From: Nitrososphaerota archaeon
GTDB taxonomy: Archaea; Thermoproteota; Nitrososphaeria; Nitrososphaerales; Nitrosopumilaceae
Assembly: GCA_016201435.1 (NCBI GenBank)
Contig: JACQCT010000014.1
Span: 248,001 to 312,000, forward strand
DNA length: 64,000 nt
Direction of reading: 5' to 3'
In this document: positions 42,050-51,235 of the stretch, in pieces
Position numbering within the stretch: the first letter of the stretch is position 1
How the letters are laid out: every line of letters begins with the position of its first letter
Notes under the pieces: generated by a model
Database searches by the model: none
What the model was told of the DNA's origin: nothing
What the model saw: only the letters and a program-made list of their open reading frames with translations
Translations under genes and position numbers: made by a program

Positions 42050-43474
42050 TTGTTAATCAGAAAAATTGTGGTTATTAGTATCGTATTAATTGTATTTAAT
42101 TTTGCTCAAGCGTCAGCCCTTTTAAATAATAATTCTATTTCATCAACAACATCAGATGTTACAGCACTAGCAAATTCAACACTGTCTTCTGCAACACAAA
42201 CAACTTCAACGTTATCTAATACAACTCAATCAACTATCACGCCAGTTGTATCATCAACAGTAAACAACATTGTCTCAAGTCCCATCACCGCAATAAATCA
42301 GCTGCCAGAAATCATCATGGCAGAAAAAATAGATACTGAAGCTATTAACACCGCAATAAATTCACAATTTTCAATACTTTTGAATACATTATTTCCACCA
42401 TTAACAGATGGACAGACAATAATTAATGCCATTGGCATGCCCATTTACACACTTACAAATTCTACCTCTGACATTGCTATAATACCAACTGTAGTTACAA
42501 CAATTAATTCAACATCTGGCCAATTTGTAGCTACACCACCACTTGCAAAGATAATTCCGGGTCAGGAAATGATAATTCCAGTTGCAGATTCCTTAATTCC
42601 TAGCTTTGGAGGATTGAAGGAAATAGATGTCCAGTCATCTCCAACAGCCACTTCTACAGGTGGAACTGCTCCAGAGGAATGGCTAACAGCAGAAGTTGAT
42701 AACAAGATTCCTTCCTCAATCCCAGCAGACGACATAGATGGAACCATTATTCTTTTCCTGAATATACAGTATCCATATGAACAAACCGGTGTTGGGTTTA
42801 ATTGGGGAAATCCAGCAAACCATGCCAAACCTCCTACACTAACTATGGTTGTAAACAAGACAAGCTCGCTTGTAATACAAAATGATGATTCAGGCTGTCC
42901 AATAATTGATGCGTATACACTTAGCGCAGGCGCATGGACAGATAATGGTCTTGGCGAGATATCTTCTGCTTCAATTAGTCCAACTCAGTGTCAAATAAAG
43001 ATCCAGTCCCAACATCTCTCCAAATTTGCTTTATCCATGAGACATATTGGTACTATCAAAAAAACTGGTCCTGATCAATTTGGCATAGGAACTGCTGTAA
43101 GTATACTTGGCAATATCAATTTGGTACAAGCCGCTAGTGCAACAACAAATAACACCATAACAACTACATCTAATAATTCAACTGCATCTTACAGTACTAT
43201 TGCTGATCCTTCAACAGGTTTTAGCAACATACAGTGCGGCAAGGGAACATCCTATGCGTTAATGATTGGTCAATATACCGGTGGAAGTATTCCATATAGA
43301 ACCATCTTCCTAAAAATGATGTTACTTGACAGTGCAGGACATGTCCTGACTACAGGAAACGGTCACATATCAGACATAGGTGCATATGAGACAAAAAGCT
43401 TCAATGCAATAGCCAGATATGATAAGGACTTTACATCATGTCAAGTTCAAGTTGATACTTCAATACCAAAGTAG
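42050..43474 (+). CDS. Secreted Ser/Thr-rich surface protein
   Basis: Exported protein of 474 residues (TTG start, signal peptide about 1-22). A Ser/Thr-rich stretch (about 25-90), probably glycosylated, is followed by beta domains. The part with CPIIDAYTLSAGAWTDNG and LSKFALSM is a module commonly found before sorting tails in thaumarchaeal proteins, but here no PEF tail follows; instead a last ~110-residue domain ends the protein. Function unknown. Confidence 0.7.
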   Translation: MLIRKIVVISIVLIVFNFAQASALLNNNSISSTTSDVTALANSTLSSATQTTSTLSNTTQSTITPVVSSTVNNIVSSPITAINQLPEIIMAEKIDTEAINTAINSQFSILLNTLFPPLTDGQTIINAIGMPIYTLTNSTSDIAIIPTVVTTINSTSGQFVATPPLAKIIPGQEMIIPVADSLIPSFGGLKEIDVQSSPTATSTGGTAPEEWLTAEVDNKIPSSIPADDIDGTIILFLNIQYPYEQTGVGFNWGNPANHAKPPTLTMVVNKTSSLVIQNDDSGCPIIDAYTLSAGAWTDNGLGEISSASISPTQCQIKIQSQHLSKFALSMRHIGTIKKTGPDQFGIGTAVSILGNINLVQAASATTNNTITTTSNNSTASYSTIADPSTGFSNIQCGKGTSYALMIGQYTGGSIPYRTIFLKMMLLDSAGHVLTTGNGHISDIGAYETKSFNAIARYDKDFTSCQVQVDTSIPK

Positions 43475-43490
43475 CTTGCAAGTTTAGATT

Positions 43491-44294
43491 TTATTTTAGA
43501 TCGTCAACATTGCCATAGGATTTCTTTTTTGGAGAGCTATAAAGCTTGACGTGACTATAGATTCCAAATGCAAACAGGATGTACGACCACAACGACAAGA
43601 TATTTAGAGGATTTCCGCTATTTGAATTATCAGTATCAAAGAAAAAAAATCCAGAATCTGCTATTATATTAAGTATGATTGCAATGCAACAAAATGACCA
43701 CAACAAACCCACCTTACCTTTTAAGAATAATGACAACCCCAAAACAGCTGGAAACAATACAATGGCATCAGATATCGGATATAGTGCTGCCCAAACTATT
43801 CCAAGAAGACTCGTATTTGGATTGTAGGAATACATCGTATACAGTGATGGAATAAGAAAAACCACGGTCGCGGCAGATGCATGCAAAAGCATTTTCTTTG
43901 AGATAGCCATCCGAAATGGCTTTAGATAATAAACCATGAATCCCAATAGAAACGGATAGCCTGCAAGATACATCCAGTCTGTTTCCACAGGAAATGGCAG
44001 GAGATGCGAAACCAGCTCTGATCTCAGCCATACAAGTTCTCCTACAAACCAAAACGAAACAAATCCAGTAAACAAAAGATAGGCCCTTCCAAGATCACTC
44101 TGACCTCTAAACTTGACTGCGATAATTGTAGACAGTATCAAGACTCCTCCAGATACTGGCACGTAAAGCAAATCTGTCATCACGTTTGCGGTCTGCGCGC
44201 CGAAAAGATTTGAAACTAGTACAGCAAAGCCTACGGCAAGCAGACAAAATAAGAAGAACTTGTGATCCCATAATTTCTCAAGACTTGTTTGCAA
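43491..44294 (-). CDS. Polytopic membrane protein (cassette A)
   Basis: Membrane protein of 267 residues with about eight helices; the C-terminal tail is cytoplasmic and basic (KLYSSPKKKSYG). It is a full-length paralog of 49930-50739, sharing WFV.E..W...E, (A/L)AGYP, YYLKPF and YP(I/V)(S/A)DAI. Both copies directly follow a small helical output-like gene with a 2-base gap. The number of helices and conserved polar residues suggest a sensor or transporter-like receptor. TTG start at 44294. Confidence 0.65.
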   Translation of the reverse strand: MQTSLEKLWDHKFFLFCLLAVGFAVLVSNLFGAQTANVMTDLLYVPVSGGVLILSTIIAVKFRGQSDLGRAYLLFTGFVSFWFVGELVWLRSELVSHLLPFPVETDWMYLAGYPFLLGFMVYYLKPFRMAISKKMLLHASAATVVFLIPSLYTMYSYNPNTSLLGIVWAALYPISDAIVLFPAVLGLSLFLKGKVGLLWSFCCIAIILNIIADSGFFFFDTDNSNSGNPLNILSLWSYILFAFGIYSHVKLYSSPKKKSYGNVDDLK

Positions 44295-44296
44295 TT

Positions 44297-44587
44297 CTAC
44301 TTTGCCAATACCTTGAGGAATTGGTTTACGGGTGTTTCCACGCTAAATTCACCCAAGTTTTTCTTGATTTTCTCTATCACAACAATGTCTGCATGACCAA
44401 ATATTTGATTTAGCACATTTTTCAAATATTCAGGATGCTCAAGGCAATCCGCAATAGAACACTTGTATTTTCCGAGTAGCTCATTTGCAACAAGTCTAAG
44501 TGTTGGTTGCCCACCTTCGTTTAACGCATCCTCTACTGCCATGGCAAATAGCGCTTTATTGTCCGTTAGCATCGTTTTTTCATCCAA
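44297..44587 (-). CDS. Output-like helical protein (cassette A)
   Basis: Protein of 97 residues, one of four paralogs (see 3124-3417). It has ALFAMAVEDALNEGG, CSIADCLEHPEYLKNVLNQI and a closing V.QFLKVL. Two bases separate its stop from the start of the membrane protein at 44294, so the two are co-translated. Upstream, 57 bases away and in the same direction, is a TrmB-type regulator. The set suggests a signal-transduction operon. Confidence 0.7.
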   Translation of the reverse strand: MDEKTMLTDNKALFAMAVEDALNEGGQPTLRLVANELLGKYKCSIADCLEHPEYLKNVLNQIFGHADIVVIEKIKKNLGEFSVETPVNQFLKVLAK

Positions 44588-44644
44588 GATTTGAAACTCT
44601 CCTTTTGGTTACACGATAATTGCCTAACCTCAATGGATTTTGTT

Positions 44645-45499
44645 TCAACGGCTAACCTCTCCATCATCCCAAGAATAATCAAATAGCCTATGCATTGAAT
44701 CTACAAGTGCGTCAGAATCTGACCACATTGCAAATATGTCATTTGGAGACTGAGTTGTATTTCTCAAAAACATGAGAATCTCCTCATTATCTTTTATCAG
44801 AAAACATTGGTTGTCTTTACTGCTCTCTGGCAACAGCCTTATTCTTTTTTTATCTATTGTTTCTGCAAAGGAAGGCATAGTTTTGGCAGGAGATATTATG
44901 ATCTTCACTTTTACTATGGAGTTTGATAGCATATCAAGAATGTTAGAGTGATAGAATCTTGAAAGATCCTTTATTGATCCGAAAATTAAAATTTCCTCCC
45001 TAGAAGTACTAATCATGTTAGAAACCTTGCTAAATATTTGAGGTTGTCCCTGAAGCGTTTGCATTTTTTCGCTAACACGATCGGTGTTTTCAGCAGCAAA
45101 GGTTGGAATTTGTTTCCACAAATTTAGGAGTTCTTCTGCTTGTTTTGATAACATGTTGAGTTTTTCTTTTTCTGCATTGATTATTGCCACAATTGATTGT
45201 TCAAGAGGCAGGGCGGCATATATTGCAGGCGAGTTAAGAGTTCCAGTAACTATTCCACGACTTTGTAGTGCATGGAGAATAAAGTAGGTTTCAGTACGAG
45301 GAAATGACAAAGTCTTGTAAACTTCAGCAGCTGTCTTAGGTCCTGATTTAGCCAAATATATGTAGACCCTGGCTTGATTGGGTGTAAAACCAAATTTTAA
45401 AAACTCATTTTGTATACTCTCAAGAGAAATCCGTTGTTTGTATAGATGTGAACCTGGTTCTGATTCATAAATAGTCAAGTTTTTTTCTCTTCCCGTCAT
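44645..45499 (-). CDS. TrmB-family transcriptional regulator
   Basis: Regulator of 284 residues and full-length paralog of 20865-21746. Winged helix: FLKFGFTPNQARVYIYLAKS, KTAAEVYKTLSFPRTETYFI. A coiled coil and a C-terminal sensor (ILIFGSIKDLSRFYHSNILD) follow. It begins the leftward run that continues into cassette A, so it may control or belong to that module. Ligand unknown. Confidence 0.8.
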   Translation of the reverse strand: MTGREKNLTIYESEPGSHLYKQRISLESIQNEFLKFGFTPNQARVYIYLAKSGPKTAAEVYKTLSFPRTETYFILHALQSRGIVTGTLNSPAIYAALPLEQSIVAIINAEKEKLNMLSKQAEELLNLWKQIPTFAAENTDRVSEKMQTLQGQPQIFSKVSNMISTSREEILIFGSIKDLSRFYHSNILDMLSNSIVKVKIIISPAKTMPSFAETIDKKRIRLLPESSKDNQCFLIKDNEEILMFLRNTTQSPNDIFAMWSDSDALVDSMHRLFDYSWDDGEVSR

Positions 45500-45843
45500 T
45501 TAAGACCGACTTTTGTTTCATGTTTTTATATAAAAATCCGATCTGCCAAAAATGGAAATTATCTGCTGCTACACCATTACTAAATTTAATAAAATAGACA
45601 AATTTGTTCCGTATTTGAAAGGAAGTTCATAATCAGAAAATTAAGACGCAAAATCACCATGAAATAATTCAGACTCAATATTTACATAAAAAAATTAGTC
45701 CGATGAGACTAGATATCATCATTAGTATTTTGAACCCATTTTTGTTCGTAAAAACTAAACTACATTATGATATATGTTATGATTTTTGTCCAAAAGTAGA
45801 ATTACATCCAAATGCTTTTCAATCTGCAACGCCTCTTGTCTTT

Positions 45844-46386
45844 ATGTCGTTTTCTTGGCTTGTTGTTATCGGTATTTTAATTTCAATAGCAGTGTTTTTG
45901 TCTAGTGATGTATTTGCTCAAGAGCAAACAAATGCAGCATCAAATAAGATCATTAACGTGGCGAATACAAAATTTTCAATTCAGTATAACAATACAGGGG
46001 GTGCCACAATTTTATCTGTTAAACCAGATATACAAGCCAAATCTCTTGTCATCAATATACAAGCAACAAAAGAGGGTCTTTTGACAGTAACTCTCCCAAG
46101 AGAATTAATAGACGATAAGGACCGTGGTGCGGATAGCCCATTCTATTTTGTAATTGGAGGCTACATATCAGGAGATGCTAAAGAAAATTCAAAAACACCA
46201 ACTCAAAGAACCATTACAATTCCCTTCATAGAGGGAACTCATGTGATAGTAATTACCGGTACACAAATAGTTCCAGAGTTTGGCCCTGTGGTTGAAATGG
46301 TTGTAGTCATAGGCATAATAGGTGTGGTAATAATCTCAAGAATGTTTTTCAAATCCCATTGTTTTCAAAATAATTCAATGAGATAA
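45844..46386 (+). CDS. Secreted protein with PEFG sorting tail
   Basis: Exported protein of about 180 residues. ATG 45844 begins a clean signal peptide (MSFSWLVVIGILISIAVFLS). A small beta domain with TKEGLLTVTLPRELIDDKD follows, then the canonical VPEFGPVVEMVVVIGIIG helix and a basic end. This is the most typical PEFG-CTERM protein of the window. The open frame extends back to 45703 but that part looks non-coding; the gap 45500-45843 holds no other gene I can see. Confidence 0.8.
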   Translation: MSFSWLVVIGILISIAVFLSSDVFAQEQTNAASNKIINVANTKFSIQYNNTGGATILSVKPDIQAKSLVINIQATKEGLLTVTLPRELIDDKDRGADSPFYFVIGGYISGDAKENSKTPTQRTITIPFIEGTHVIVITGTQIVPEFGPVVEMVVVIGIIGVVIISRMFFKSHCFQNNSMR

Positions 46387-46483
46387 ACATAGATTTGTTC
46401 ATAACTTTTGAATCAATTTGGCAGATTAGAACCTAGTTTCTTTGCTGTAAGAGAATCCAAGAATTATTAAAAGATGTAGAGTT

Positions 46484-47953
46484 TCAACCTCGTATTGTAT
46501 TGGTTCTTGCTCCTATATTTTTTCGCAAGACAATTACAAGAAGAACTGAAACTACAGATAATAATGCCGCAGTTAGAAATATCTGATCATATGCTTGTGC
46601 AGACGGAAAGCTGCCAGAAAGTTTTGGTATTGTATCCCGATACATTTGCTGATACATGCCAGCAAGTGAAGGCCCAAGTGAATTACCTACAAGCATCAAT
46701 AGTACACTCATGCCAAGAGATATTCCCTGTACCTTTTGTGGCGATGACATTAGAATTATGTTAAAGCATCCTACGATCGTAAATGACAGCCCTACAGAAA
46801 TTATTGCCAATGTAACAGATATCATAGATTCAGTATTGTGAAATGCCAGTATGGAGAAAAATCCAACTGTACAAATTATTGTTCCAAGTGTTGTGAGCTT
46901 GAAATTACCCACTCTTGAGAGGAAAAAGCCACCTGCAGCAGATACTAAAAGGGAAACAATCATGAACGGCAGCTGAACTGCCGCTATTGTTATCACATCG
47001 CCACCAAAGCCAAGAGGTTTTGGGCTGCGTATCAGTATAGGAATTGTCTGGTATACCATGAATGTAGAAACTCCAACTATTATCATGATAATATTTGATG
47101 GCAAGAGCACCTTGTCTGAAAGCACTTTGAGATCAATTAGAGGTTGAGAAATTCTTTTTTCAAGACTTACAAAAATTATCAACGATATGGCAGATCCCGC
47201 AAAAAAGGCCAGAGAATCCAAATTCCCAGAACTGATGTCTTGAAGAAAAGACAGGCCTATTAAAAACAAAATTACTGTAGAAGACAATGCTAGAGCACCC
47301 TTGACATCTATTCGCATTGTTTGGGCATCTTCTTGTTCTGTTTTTTTTACATTAATGAATCTGTTCATTATAAAGGCTAATCCTATTGCAATAGGAAATA
47401 CAGAAAAAAAAGTTGCATGCCAACCATAATCAGAAATTATTTTTGCGCCAGCTATCAAACCTATTACAGAGCCGCCAAAAAATGTCGAAGTAAATATTCC
47501 TTGAGCCATTCCAAGCTTTTGAATTGGAAAGATATCACGTACTATACCAAATGCAATTGGAAACATAGATATCCCTACACCTTGTGCAATCCTAGCAGCT
47601 AACAAAAAAGGCAACGAATTTGCAAAGCCTCCAGCCAAAATTCCTGCAGAATATATCATCATCACAATTAGGAGTATCTTCTTTTTGCCATAAATGTCTG
47701 AAAGCTTGCCTGCAATAGGCGTCATTACTGCACCTGCTATCAAATATGAAGAAAGAATCCAAGACGATGTGTTATATGAGATGCTAAAATCTTTGATAAA
47801 ATCAGGAATAGCTGGCAGGACCATCGTTTCTCCATACATGGTTACAAGAGCAAGTCCACATATGATAGCAAGAGCAAGCCATGCAGAAGACGAAACTGAG
47901 ATCAGAGAATCATTATTCTGGTTTGGCTCTGAACCATCTTGATTTTCTTTCAT
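46484..47953 (-). CDS. MFS drug/solute exporter, DHA2 (14-TM) type
   Basis: Transporter of 489 residues with about 14 helices. It has the motif A region (SDIYGKKKILLI), the motif C-like GGSVIGLIAGA and the general EmrB/QacA pattern. Members use proton motive force to export drugs or other compounds; the substrate is unknown. The N-terminal 20 residues are acidic and polar. Monocistronic. Confidence 0.88.
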   Translation of the reverse strand: MKENQDGSEPNQNNDSLISVSSSAWLALAIICGLALVTMYGETMVLPAIPDFIKDFSISYNTSSWILSSYLIAGAVMTPIAGKLSDIYGKKKILLIVMMIYSAGILAGGFANSLPFLLAARIAQGVGISMFPIAFGIVRDIFPIQKLGMAQGIFTSTFFGGSVIGLIAGAKIISDYGWHATFFSVFPIAIGLAFIMNRFINVKKTEQEDAQTMRIDVKGALALSSTVILFLIGLSFLQDISSGNLDSLAFFAGSAISLIIFVSLEKRISQPLIDLKVLSDKVLLPSNIIMIIVGVSTFMVYQTIPILIRSPKPLGFGGDVITIAAVQLPFMIVSLLVSAAGGFFLSRVGNFKLTTLGTIICTVGFFSILAFHNTESMISVTLAIISVGLSFTIVGCFNIILMSSPQKVQGISLGMSVLLMLVGNSLGPSLAGMYQQMYRDTIPKLSGSFPSAQAYDQIFLTAALLSVVSVLLVIVLRKNIGARTNTIRG

Positions 47954-48036
47954 TATTTTTCACTTTTCAAGAGTAATTTAGGTTATAAAAACACAAGCAC
48001 TTTCAGGTGTAAAGTTTTCATTTTCAAAAAAAGAAA

Positions 48037-48675
48037 CTAATTGGTTGGAATTAATCTTGATCTTGCAGATAATGCAATTATGGATGTTATTCCAATTACA
48101 AGTATGATTGCTGTGCTGGTAGGAAATTCTGGCACTGAGGAAGATTCAACACCAACCGTAAATGTTGCAGTTTCTGGAGGAATTGCTTGGAAAAGTATGC
48201 CATCCACTTCAACAACTACTTGATATGTTCCGGCATCTGTGAACTGGAATGGAACTGTGACAGAGCCTTGGGCAGTATGAGTGAATGGAACTCCGAAGAT
48301 TTGATCGGTTCCCTTCTTTATGAAAACTTTGTAATCAATGTGCTGCTGAATCATGTTACTATCCTTATTGACAAAACTTATGCTAAATTTTGTCTGGTTT
48401 GCAGTGTTTGGATACTCTGGATCTGTATAGAATCCTACTTTGATGCTTCCCTTGTCGGTTAGCTGCACTTGGTTTTGCTGGGCATTACTTTTTGATGAAG
48501 AGCCATCACAATCGTAGCAAATCTGTGCATAGCTTGGAACTATTGCCACTAGAGATAAAATCATAGATGCAATTCCAATTAGAGTCAGGTATTTTACACC
48601 TGCAATTATACTAAAATGATTTAAAGTGTTTGATGAAAATAAAACTTTGCTGATTTTTATCATATTGGTTTTCAA
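48037..48675 (-). CDS. Secreted protein with PEFP-type tail
   Basis: Exported protein of 212 residues (TTG 48675 or ATG 48663). After a hydrophobic segment (about 28-50) comes CYDC and a Ser/Gln linker, then one beta-sandwich domain (about 78-175: VGFYTDPEYPNTANQTKFSI). It ends VPEFPTSTAIILVIGITSII and ALSARSRLIP, a PEF-CTERM-like tail. It follows the anchored HTH gene by 5 bases and is probably in its operon. Confidence 0.75.
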   Translation of the reverse strand: MKTNMIKISKVLFSSNTLNHFSIIAGVKYLTLIGIASMILSLVAIVPSYAQICYDCDGSSSKSNAQQNQVQLTDKGSIKVGFYTDPEYPNTANQTKFSISFVNKDSNMIQQHIDYKVFIKKGTDQIFGVPFTHTAQGSVTVPFQFTDAGTYQVVVEVDGILFQAIPPETATFTVGVESSSVPEFPTSTAIILVIGITSIIALSARSRLIPTN

Positions 48676-48680
48676 TTTGG

Positions 48681-49454
48681 TTACTCTTTTTTGACTTTGA
48701 GCATGCGCAAAACTATCTCAAATGATAATCCAAATGCTAGAACAGCAACTGTCATCATAACAGGCCAGAAAAAGTCTGGTGGTACGGATCCATTAAAAAT
48801 CGGTGTTCCAGATCCTGCATGCGGATTCTGAACTGCTGCAGTTACTTTTTCTCTTGCAAGTTTGAGTATCTCCTCAAGTGATGCGCCAGAACCTGTACCG
48901 CCATCTCCAGAATAAGGTCCTCCTACTGTGTTGTAAAACGGATTGTAGCTAGTGTAACCTCCGCCACTTGGAACATCTGGCGTTCCTTTAGATGTATCAG
49001 AAATTGGTCCTGCTCCCTGCAGCATACCTGTTGCAAACCACGCACCTACCGCAGCAACTCCTATTGCACCAAATCTGTAAATTGATTTGAACGAGTTGAA
49101 CAGTGATTTGCTTAATTTAGCCCTCTCTGAAAACTTGGATGGTAAAATAACTATTGCAAATTTTGTAGCGGAATAATATTTCATGTCGTGTGCCTTTGTG
49201 TTCTTCCCAATCTTTGATATCTCAACTAACCCTACGTCCTGCATTTTCTTTAGATGGTATCGTACAAGTTGCAACGAATATTCAGTCTTTGTCGCAATTT
49301 CATTCGCAGTCAAAGTTTCGTCAAACAGCATTTTCAGAATTGTCCTGCTTACGTCAGTTATTAGAACCTCGCCAAGTACTCTGAGCCTCTCGTCATCTGT
49401 ATCGTATATTCCTATTTTATCTGCAGTTGGCTGATTAGTTTTATCTGGCATCAT
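48681..49454 (-). CDS. Membrane-anchored winged-helix regulator
   Basis: Protein of about 257 residues. The N-terminal ArsR-type winged helix (LITDVSRTILKMLFDETLTA, NEIATKTEYSLQLVRYHLKK) is cytoplasmic. A hydrophobic helix (about 130-148) leads to a Gly/Ser/Pro-rich extracytoplasmic part with SLEEILKLAREKVTAAVQNP and HAGSGTPIF, and a second helix (about 235-255). The extracytoplasmic motif is shared with the secreted protein of the divergent gene (49554-49862). This suggests a one-component transmembrane sensor. ATG 49454 or 49451; 49469 less likely. Confidence 0.75.
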   Translation of the reverse strand: MMPDKTNQPTADKIGIYDTDDERLRVLGEVLITDVSRTILKMLFDETLTANEIATKTEYSLQLVRYHLKKMQDVGLVEISKIGKNTKAHDMKYYSATKFAIVILPSKFSERAKLSKSLFNSFKSIYRFGAIGVAAVGAWFATGMLQGAGPISDTSKGTPDVPSGGGYTSYNPFYNTVGGPYSGDGGTGSGASLEEILKLAREKVTAAVQNPHAGSGTPIFNGSVPPDFFWPVMMTVAVLAFGLSFEIVLRMLKVKKE

Positions 49455-49496
49455 ATCAAAATGTACCATAATGTACTCTTCATTCTATGTAAAACT

Positions 49497-49522
49497 TTTG
49501 ATGAAATTCTACTTTCATCAAA
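49497..49522. promoter_or_regulatory. Perfect 10-bp inverted repeat in divergent promoter
   Basis: TTTGATGAAA (49497-49506) and TTTCATCAAA (49513-49522) are perfect complements with a 6-base spacer. The site lies between the anchored HTH gene and the small secreted gene at 49554, just upstream of a TATA-like TTTATTC (49525-49531). It is the natural operator for the anchored regulator. Confidence 0.65.
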
Positions 49523-49553
49523 CGCTTTATTCAATAATTCCATACCAAAAATC

Positions 49554-49862
49554 ATGATAGCAAAAAAATCAATCCTTGCTGGAATTCTTTTTGCCTTTTT
49601 GGCAACAGCTACAATGCTGCCATTGGCTGCAGCACAGGTATATCCAACTGAAAAAAATGGTCCTACATTAGAGGAAGCACTTGTACTTGCAAGGCAAAAA
49701 ATAGCCGAAGTCAAAGCTCACCCAGGAGAAGGCTCTGGAACTCCGGTTCTTAGTGCAAATGGAGTAGTTGGTGCATCGACAATAGTGGGTGCAGTCTTTG
49801 GAGGAATCTTCATAGCGTTTGTAGTACAGGCAAAAAGACATACCATGGTAAAGATGCAATAG
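49554..49862 (+). CDS. Small membrane/secreted partner of anchored HTH
   Basis: Protein of about 102 residues. ATG 49554 starts a signal peptide (MIAKKSILAGILFAFLATAT). The mature part, TLEEALVLARQKIAEVKAHP and GEGSGTPVL, matches the extracytoplasmic segment of the divergent regulator (SLEEILKLAREK...HAGSGTPIF). A C-terminal hydrophobic helix and basic end (QAKRHTMVKM) anchor it. It may be the target gene and also a ligand or competitor of the regulator; this is inference. Confidence 0.75.
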   Translation: MIAKKSILAGILFAFLATATMLPLAAAQVYPTEKNGPTLEEALVLARQKIAEVKAHPGEGSGTPVLSANGVVGASTIVGAVFGGIFIAFVVQAKRHTMVKMQ

Positions 49863-49929
49863 AACAAAACTCCTTCCCAAATTTTTATTTTAATTTCCTA
49901 AAGAAGTTCATTGACAAGGAATGAAAAAA

Positions 49930-50739
49930 TCATTTGAATTTTTCTTGATCGTGATAAACATTTTCCCTGTCGGGTTTTCTAAAAATCTTCAGGTCGCCGT
50001 ATACTGCAAAGGAAAAAAGAATGTATGCCCAGATGTATGGGATATCTATTGGATGCCCAGTATAGTACATATTTCCAAGTGTCAGATACAGATAGCCAAA
50101 ATCAGACACAGTAAAAGATAATGTTCCAAATAATAACAGAGCCCAAGAAAAGTTTACGTTACCTTTGAAAAAAAGACTAATTCCTATTACTGCAGGCACA
50201 AGAGAAATTGCATCTGCTACAGGATAACTTGCGTCCAACACTTTTTCATAATTGCTTAATTCAGAATCCTTTTCAAGGGTAAGATACAAAGTTGGAATCA
50301 ACACTACAACAGGAATGAATATTGCAGAAATCAAGATTCTTTTTGTAATCGAATTTTTGAAAGGTTTAAGGTATAAAATAGAAAACATATAGTACAAGGG
50401 ATAGCCTGCTAGCCAGAAAAAGTCGGCCTCAGAAGGCCATGGATTTGTATGGTATCCGAGTTCGTAAATCATCCATATTCGTTCTGCAACAAACCATAAT
50501 GCAATACATATTGTAAAAAATACCCACGCCTTGCCATGACTACCTGTTATGCCATGTTTTCTAATTGCCAGTATAGATAAAATCACAACTGCACCTGTCA
50601 CAGGTAAATTAATCCAATCCGAAGCTAGTGTTGCAGGATTTTCTCCAAAAAGATTTGCAAAAGCAATTACAAAAGCTGTTGATGATAATGAAATTAACAG
50701 ATATTTTTTTGTTTTTAATTTTTCTAGAGAAGTTATCAT
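49930..50739 (-). CDS. Polytopic membrane protein (cassette B)
   Basis: Protein of 269 residues with about eight helices; paralog of 43491-44294 (ITSLEKL..KK at the start, FVAERIWMIYE, LAGYPLYYM, ILYLKPFKNSI, SYPVADAISLVPAVIGISLF). The cytoplasmic end is charged. It follows the small helical gene by 2 bases, the same arrangement as cassette A. Probable receptor or transporter; not a family I can name. Confidence 0.65.
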   Translation of the reverse strand: MITSLEKLKTKKYLLISLSSTAFVIAFANLFGENPATLASDWINLPVTGAVVILSILAIRKHGITGSHGKAWVFFTICIALWFVAERIWMIYELGYHTNPWPSEADFFWLAGYPLYYMFSILYLKPFKNSITKRILISAIFIPVVVLIPTLYLTLEKDSELSNYEKVLDASYPVADAISLVPAVIGISLFFKGNVNFSWALLLFGTLSFTVSDFGYLYLTLGNMYYTGHPIDIPYIWAYILFSFAVYGDLKIFRKPDRENVYHDQEKFK

Positions 50740-50741
50740 AT

Positions 50742-51032
50742 TTACATGCTTATGGCTACAAGAAATTCCGTGATAGGTTTTTGATGAGCAAGATCTCCAA
50801 GATTTTTCTCAATTGATTGTATTATGGAATCGTGCGACAAGCCAAATATTTGGTTGAGTACATCCTTTAGGTATTCTGGATGTTCAAGACAATCAATAAA
50901 ATAACATCGGTATTTTGAATATAGACTGTTTCCAACCTCTTCCAAGGCGGCATTACCGATTTCAAGTAGAGCTTTTTCTATAGCCAAACTTACCAGTGCC
51001 TTCCTAGCAACACCAGAGCTAAGATCAACCAT
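50742..51032 (-). CDS. Output-like helical protein (cassette B)
   Basis: Protein of 96 residues from ATG 51032 (the longer frame to 51116 adds an unrelated stretch). Paralog of 44297-44587: ARKALVSLAIEKALLEIG, CYFIDCLEHPEYLKDVLNQI, PITEFLVAI. It is co-translated with the membrane protein (gap 2 bases). No TrmB gene is next to this copy. Confidence 0.7.
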   Translation of the reverse strand: MVDLSSGVARKALVSLAIEKALLEIGNAALEEVGNSLYSKYRCYFIDCLEHPEYLKDVLNQIFGLSHDSIIQSIEKNLGDLAHQKPITEFLVAISM

Positions 51033-51120
51033 ATTTTTGTCTTTAAACACCCAGTTAAAAAACAAACCGTGTGCAAAAATTGACATACAGTTTACTATAA
51101 TAATTAGCGTTCTCAATCAA

Positions 51121-51152
51121 AGGTCTAGCCTGTAAGACTCGCTACAAACTCC
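51121..51152 (+). repeat. Dispersed short repeat, copy 1
   Basis: GGTCTAGCCTGTAAGACTCG, then CTACAAACTCC. The core CTGTAAG(A/G)CYYGYTAC recurs at 51962-51994, 52789-52817 and 56950-56974, always between genes. TGTAA and TTACA-type ends can form a small hairpin. The part before it resembles a tRNA T-arm. Confidence 0.55.
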
Positions 51153-51235
51153 TTTCTTTAATTTTTTATTTTAATTCTAATTGATAGTCTTTTTTTGAAG
51201 CTGTATCTTTCACAGGATTGACAGAATTTGTTTGG

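Noticed and set aside
45703-45843. N-terminal extension of the PEFG protein
   Set aside because: The extension has no signal-peptide character and a clean signal peptide starts at ATG 45844.
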